The notes beneath the pieces were generated by a model that did no database searches, was not told the DNA's origin, and saw nothing but the letters and a program-made list of their open reading frames with translations. A program made the translations under genes and the position numbers. 34,959 bases of DNA from an uncultured Christensenellaceae bacterium (GTDB taxonomy: Bacteria > Bacillota > Clostridia > Christensenellales > Borkfalkiaceae), in contig CAJUMW010000005.1 of NCBI GenBank assembly GCA_910587625.1, positions 77,747 to 112,705 on the forward strand. The letters run 5' to 3'. This document shows positions 31,526 through 34,959 of the stretch, one piece after another. Position 1 is the stretch's first letter. Each line of letters begins with the position of its first letter.

Positions 31526-32258
31526 AGACCAAAGCAACGGTACAGATTAAAAGCATAATGCCGCCGCTCACTATATAATAAATGGGATAAAAGGTAAAAT
31601 AGCTTAAAGCCAGAAGCCCTATCCCCGACCAAAACAGCGGCGCGCAAAGTTTTCTTGAAAAACGCGCTTTTATCTTTTTAAACACGTTTACTTTTTTAGC
31701 GCCGCCGTAAACGAATTTTTGCGGTAAAAGATTATTTTTTTTCAAAGCTGCATATACTTCGTCTGACTGAACAAGCGTTATTGCAAAATTTTCCGCAAGT
31801 GAAATTGCCTGTATGCAGGCTGAATTGCAGTAAATTACTTTATCGTTTTGAGTTGAATATTTAATAACCTTTGCAATGTCGTCTTCTGTCAACGGGCTCA
31901 TCTTAAAATTGAAAAAACAACATTGCCCCCCACATATGACCCGTTTACCGACTATTTTTGCATTTGCTCCCAATAAATTTTGAAACAAATTGAGGATGTA
32001 ATTGTCGTCGGAAAGCGATAAATGCAGCGAAAGAAGATGTTTGTCTTTTTCATCGCGCGAAAGTAAAAGGCGTTTATCCTGTTTTAGGCTTATGTATATA
32101 AAAACCAACGCACCGAACAATAGGGCGGCACATATGCCGAAGATAAGCCCCAATACTGCGTTTTTGGTGTAAAATCTTACAGCCGTAAAAAACAATAAAA
32201 ACGCGCAAACCGAGCAAAACAGAGTATCGCAAATAAGCGGCAAATTCAATCTTTTCAT
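31518..32258 (-). CDS. Four-helix membrane protein with cytosolic alpha/beta core
   Basis: Unrecognised, 246 aa. Two helices at about 8-30 and 34-55, a soluble region of about 140 residues, a basic stretch (KKVNVFKKIKARFSRKL), then two helices at about 204-245. The soluble core has a pattern loosely like Mrr/restriction-endonuclease-like folds: QCCFFNFKMSPLTEDDIAKVIKY, VIYCNSACIQAISLAENFAITLVQSDEVYAALKK. The strands, the A-x-x-x-A helix and the final L-x-x-L helix look familiar, but catalytic residues are not convincing. It is oriented against its neighbours and splits the yhbY-nadD block; only 36 nt separate its ATG from that of nadD-yqeK. Start at 32258; the nearest Shine-Dalgarno-like AAGG is distant. 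Confidence 0.75.
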   Translation of the reverse strand: MKRLNLPLICDTLFCSVCAFLLFFTAVRFYTKNAVLGLIFGICAALLFGALVFIYISLKQDKRLLLSRDEKDKHLLSLHLSLSDDNYILNLFQNLLGANAKIVGKRVICGGQCCFFNFKMSPLTEDDIAKVIKYSTQNDKVIYCNSACIQAISLAENFAITLVQSDEVYAALKKNNLLPQKFVYGGAKKVNVFKKIKARFSRKLCAPLFWSGIGLLALSYFTFYPIYYIVSGGIMLLICTVALVFN

Positions 32259-32294
32259 ATATTGGTTTTTGCCTTAAAATATAAAAAATATACT

Positions 32295-33419
32295 ATGAAA
32301 ATAGCAATTTACGGAGGGGCGTTCAACCCCGTCCACAACGAACACGTCAATATAGTCAAGGCGGCAATGCAAAGCCTTTGTCTTGACAAGCTTATAGTCG
32401 TACCCTCGGCAATATCCCCCCACAAACGCACAACAATGACGGCTTCACCTCGCGCAAGATTGAAGATGTGCTGTTTTGCTTTCAGTGAAATTGCGGGCGT
32501 TGAGGTTTCGGATTACGAAATTAAAAAGGGCGGCATAAGCTATTCATATCTTACTTGCAGGCACTTTAAAAAACTGTATAAAGACGACGAGTTATACTTT
32601 ATTGTCGGCGCAGATATGCTTTCAAACTTTCATATGTGGAAAGAGCCGCTTGACATTTTAAAAAACGTCACTCTCGCGGTCTGCGCAAGGGAAAACACGG
32701 CAGAACTTCAATATTTTATTAAACAATTTTCCTCAAAATTCAAACATAGCGTAGTCAACTTCGGCTATGTCGGCAAAGACGTAAGCTCCACAAAAGTCAG
32801 GGTGTACGCCGCGCTTGGAGAGGAAATTAAAAATTTAGTTCCCGAAAAAGTTGCAAAATTTATAAAAAAAGACGACGTCTATAGTTTGAAAGAGCTTTGG
32901 GGCGTCAAAAAACTTCTTACTTTGGATAGGTGGGAACACACCGTTCGGGTTGCCGTGTACGCTGCGGAAAATTGCAGGGGCGCAGGACTTTATGAAATAG
33001 ACGCCATTACTGCCGCCGCACTGCATGACTGTGCAAAATACCTGTCGGAAAATGCCGTCGAGCTTGAGGGTTTTACTTTTCCCAAAGGTTATCCCCAGCC
33101 CGTACTTCATCAATTCAGCGGCGCGTACGTTGCCGAGCATACGTTCGGAGTCAAGGACGAGCTTATATTAAATGCAATACGCTATCACACGACGGGCAGG
33201 GAAAATATGGGTAAGCTTGAAAAGCTGATATTTTTATCCGACCTTTTAGAATACGGCAGGGATTTTGACGGCGTGGATAAATTGCGCAAAAAAATGAGTT
33301 GTGGCTTGGACGCATGTCTTAAAGCTTCGCTCGAACACCAACTTGAATATTTGAAATCAACGAGCGCGCCCGTGTGTAAATTGACTCAGCGCGCATACGA
33401 TTATCTTAATGAAATATAA
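32295..33419 (+). CDS. nadD: NadD-YqeK fusion: nicotinate-nucleotide adenylyltransferase and HD hydrolase
   Basis: A 374-aa bifunctional protein. Residues 1 to about 192 are NadD, adenylating nicotinate mononucleotide for NAD synthesis: GGAFNPVHNEH nucleotide-binding motif, PSAISPHK, FIVGADML and VSSTKVR (ISSTxIR type). Residues about 205-374 are the YqeK HD-domain (Ap4A-type hydrolase): RWEHTVRVAVYA (His225), AALHDCAKYL (HD 254-255), LHQFSGAYVAEH, AIRYHTTG and FLSDLLE. Both are usually adjacent separate genes; here one frame runs through without a stop. The start is 32295 (MKIAIYGG); an in-frame upstream ATG at 32262 overlaps the divergent gene's promoter region. No Shine-Dalgarno is visible. 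Confidence 0.95.
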   Translation: MKIAIYGGAFNPVHNEHVNIVKAAMQSLCLDKLIVVPSAISPHKRTTMTASPRARLKMCCFAFSEIAGVEVSDYEIKKGGISYSYLTCRHFKKLYKDDELYFIVGADMLSNFHMWKEPLDILKNVTLAVCARENTAELQYFIKQFSSKFKHSVVNFGYVGKDVSSTKVRVYAALGEEIKNLVPEKVAKFIKKDDVYSLKELWGVKKLLTLDRWEHTVRVAVYAAENCRGAGLYEIDAITAAALHDCAKYLSENAVELEGFTFPKGYPQPVLHQFSGAYVAEHTFGVKDELILNAIRYHTTGRENMGKLEKLIFLSDLLEYGRDFDGVDKLRKKMSCGLDACLKASLEHQLEYLKSTSAPVCKLTQRAYDYLNEI

Positions 33420-33435
33420 GGAGTAATTTTTTACA

Positions 33436-33786
33436 ATGACAAGCAAAGAAAAAGCGCTTTTAATATGCGAATATTTATCGTCGAAAAAGGCTAAGGGCAT
33501 AGTTTATATTGCCGTCGAGCATAAGACAAGTCTTTGCGACTATTTTGTAGTTGCCGGAGGTTCTTCCAAGACTCAAGTAAAATCCCTTGGAGAAAATCTT
33601 GAAGAAATGCTCAAAAAACAGCAAGGTCTATCCCCCCGTCGCGCCGAGGGAATACGCGAAGGCAGGTGGGCGGTTTTGGACTATGCAGACGTAATAGTTC
33701 ACATTTTCGGGGATGAAGAACGCGACTTTTATAACCTCGAACGCCTTTGGGAGGACGGGGAAAATCTTATAAAATACGAGGATTAA
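33436..33786 (+). CDS. rsfS: Ribosome silencing factor RsfS
   Basis: A 116-aa RsfS/YbeB protein that binds L14 and blocks subunit joining when nutrients are scarce. It shows the family run KAKGIVYIAVEHKTSLCDYFVVAGGSSKTQVKSLGENLEE, then EGIREGRWAVLDYADVIVHIFGDEERDFYNLERLW. AAGGAG upstream lies rather far (about 12 nt) from the ATG. It completes obg-yhbY-nadD-yqeK-rsfS. Confidence 0.97.
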   Translation: MTSKEKALLICEYLSSKKAKGIVYIAVEHKTSLCDYFVVAGGSSKTQVKSLGENLEEMLKKQQGLSPRRAEGIREGRWAVLDYADVIVHIFGDEERDFYNLERLWEDGENLIKYED

Positions 33787-33796
33787 TTTAAAAGTT

Positions 33797-34027
33797 TTAT
33801 TCCTTAAATTCGATTTTTTTGGGTTCGGAATATTTGGCTTTTCTCGTTTTTTTCCTTTCTACGATGTAATATACCGGCTCTGCCTTAGGTTGCGGAGTCG
33901 GTTTTTTTTCTTCCTTGACGGGCTGTTTTTTTGTGGATAAAATTCCGAGATATGCAAGTTTTACAAATACCACCAGAATAAAACACAATAAAAACGTCAA
34001 AAACAAATACAAAATTCCCATAAACAT
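33797..34027 (-). CDS. Small single-pass membrane protein with basic Pro-rich tail
   Basis: Unrecognised, 76 aa. One N-terminal transmembrane helix (about 4-30) and a hydrophilic Lys/Pro/Glu tail (KKQPVKEEKKPTPQPKAEPVYY ... RKKTRKAKYSEPKK). The ATG at 34027 has no Shine-Dalgarno; TATAAT (34039-34034) lies 6 nt upstream, so the mRNA may be leaderless, though no -35 is clear. Convergent with rsfS, with no terminator between. Composition resembles the surrounding genome, so it is probably real. Confidence 0.62.
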   Translation of the reverse strand: MFMGILYLFLTFLLCFILVVFVKLAYLGILSTKKQPVKEEKKPTPQPKAEPVYYIVERKKTRKAKYSEPKKIEFKE

Positions 34028-34091
34028 AGTTTAATTATAAATTAAAATTATGGTAATTTTTTGTAAATTTTTTTGTTAAAAGGTGGAATTT

Positions 34092-34835
34092 ATGGATACG
34101 ACAGCAACAAACGACGTTTTTTCACAGAATGAAAAGCTATTATACTCGCAGTTTAAACGAAAAATAAACACCGAAGCCGCGCGCGCACAAATAAAAAAGC
34201 TCGAGTACGACCTTGCCGACGTAAAGACAGGGTTAAGTTTTCTTAAAACCGCCTGCACCGACTCGCAGGCATTAGGGCTTGGCGCAATTTGCGTTATGCC
34301 CAGTTACGTTAAAAGGTGCGCCTCGTTTCTCGGAGAAAAGCGTTCAACGTCGCTTGTGGCGTGCGTAAGCTTCCCCAACGGCGGAGATTTGACCTCAATA
34401 AAGGTCAAAAGCGTAAAATGTGCGGTAAAGGACGGCGCAGACGAGGTGGAAGTAACCGCGCCTATATCACAAATTCGCGACGGCAACTATGCCTACGTCA
34501 GGCGCGAGTTTAAAAAATTGCGTTCTGCGGCTAAACGCAAATCCTTGAGAATAAACGTTTCCTGCTCGTATCTCACGCGCGAGGAAATAAACAGGGTTTG
34601 CATACTTGCCGCCGATTGTAAGATTAACGCCGTATCTCTTTCGGGCGGTAACTGCGTGGAAAGAATTGCCGAAGCCAAAACTTCGGTTAAAAATAAATGC
34701 GCAATAAAGTGCGAGGGCGGAGCTACGGTGCTCGAAATGAGCAGCGCGGTAGATCTCGGCGCAAGCATAATAGGCAGTAAAAACGCCGCCGACGTCGCGC
34801 GCGCAATTCTTACCGCAGCCGAAACGGAAATTTAA
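34092..34835 (+). CDS. DeoC-family aldolase homologue lacking the Schiff-base lysine
   Basis: A 247-aa TIM-barrel protein aligned to deoxyribose-phosphate aldolase. Family landmarks are GLGAICVMPSYV (about 62-73), VACVSFPNGGDLTSIKVK (about 89-106), GADEVEVTAPISQIRDGNY (115-133), INVSCSYLTREEINRVCILA and AIKCEGGA (204-211, with the second lysine K206). The lysine that forms the Schiff base (FVKTSTGF in DeoC) is Ser182 in AVSLSGGN, the following Gly-rich loop is shortened, and the acid Asp102 is Glu120. The N-terminal LDHTLLKP motif is not recognisable. Standard aldolase activity is therefore unlikely. The start is 34092, 5 nt after AGGTGG; the GTG at 34083 is part of that site. Confidence 0.85.
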   Translation: MDTTATNDVFSQNEKLLYSQFKRKINTEAARAQIKKLEYDLADVKTGLSFLKTACTDSQALGLGAICVMPSYVKRCASFLGEKRSTSLVACVSFPNGGDLTSIKVKSVKCAVKDGADEVEVTAPISQIRDGNYAYVRREFKKLRSAAKRKSLRINVSCSYLTREEINRVCILAADCKINAVSLSGGNCVERIAEAKTSVKNKCAIKCEGGATVLEMSSAVDLGASIIGSKNAADVARAILTAAETEI

Positions 34836-34849
34836 AGAGTAAATATAAA

Positions 34850-34888
34850 AAAAGCAGTCGACATATATAGAAATGTCGGCTGCTTTTA
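34850..34888. terminator. Bidirectional terminator, DeoC-like gene / helicase
   Basis: 15-bp stem AAAAGCAGTCGACAT (34850-34864) with 34873-34887, one wobble, T4 tail. It contains the stop codon of the minus-strand helicase (34886-34888). Confidence 0.88.
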
Positions 34889-34959
34889 TCGTACCAAAAT
34901 AAGTTTCTTTTTTGCTCTCGTTATGGCTGTGTACAGCCAGCGGTTTTTGTCCTCTTTAA
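34886..34959 (-). CDS. C-terminal end of a superfamily 1 (RecD/UvrD-like) helicase, partial
   Basis: Only the last 24 codons are inside the window. They read WLYTAITRAKKKLILVR then a stop, the motif VI end of SF1 helicases (Y-T/V-A-x-T-R-A). The ITRA form favours a RecD2-like or similar ATP-dependent DNA helicase over UvrD/PcrA. The gene starts beyond the right edge. The stop lies within the terminator hairpin. Confidence 0.72.
   Translation of the reverse strand, partial: KEDKNRWLYTAITRAKKKLILVR

Overview
The window reads as a chromosomal segment of a low-to-moderate GC Bacillota, most likely an uncultured (gut-type) Clostridia. The evidence is gene content and order: secG-rnr-smpB, obg-yhbY-nadD-yqeK-rsfS, pgk/tpiA/gpmI, a DUF1540 Cys-rich peptide, LemA plus DUF2207, a single-chain alpha2 glycyl-tRNA synthetase, a bacterial GlnRS and formate-THF ligase. 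Promoters are sigma-A-like (TTGAC-17-TATAAT). I see no rRNA, tRNA, CRISPR array, prophage, IS element or riboswitch. A gene is cut at each edge: glyS at the left and a superfamily 1 helicase at the right.

Layout. 1-5.7 kb: divergent glyS (-) and fhs-glnS-CvpA-like (+), ending at a 32-bp perfect palindromic terminator. 5.7-9.5 kb: DUF1540 (-), rplI (+), and a nudix-lemA-DUF2207 operon (-). 9.6-12.3 kb: a UDPGP-type nucleotidyltransferase and a trypsin-like lipoprotein (+). 12.3-17.4 kb: a long minus-strand run secG-rnr-smpB-metY-metA, joining protein export, RNA quality control and acetylhomoserine-type methionine synthesis. 17.4-26.8 kb: EamA transporter, glycolytic genes gpmI, tpiA and pgk (all -), interleaved with accessory cassettes. 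26.9-34.8 kb: tyrA, DUF1934, MBL hydrolase, a Rho-like protein, obg, yhbY, a fused nadD-yqeK, rsfS and a DeoC-like protein, with two minus-strand membrane proteins between.

The most unusual content is as follows. (1) The Rho homologue at 28846-29928 keeps the Walker A motif but lacks the OB-fold RNA-binding domain, catalytic Glu, Q-loop, R-loop and Arg finger, so it looks like a Rho turned to another job. (2) The DeoC homologue at 34092-34835 lacks the Schiff-base lysine. (3) Three divergent XRE-regulator/small-protein cassettes at about 18.4-19.3, 21.8-22.5 and 24.7-26.8 kb share one architecture: repeated half-sites overlap a near-consensus promoter. One regulator is broken by an internal deletion, and two cassettes encode membrane proteins with a common C-terminal domain. 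One of these also has a separately promoted tandem paralogue. (4) Several genes without a Shine-Dalgarno have a -10 box 6-10 nt before the ATG, suggesting leaderless mRNAs.

All function calls come from reading translated sequence against remembered families; no database or structure search was run.
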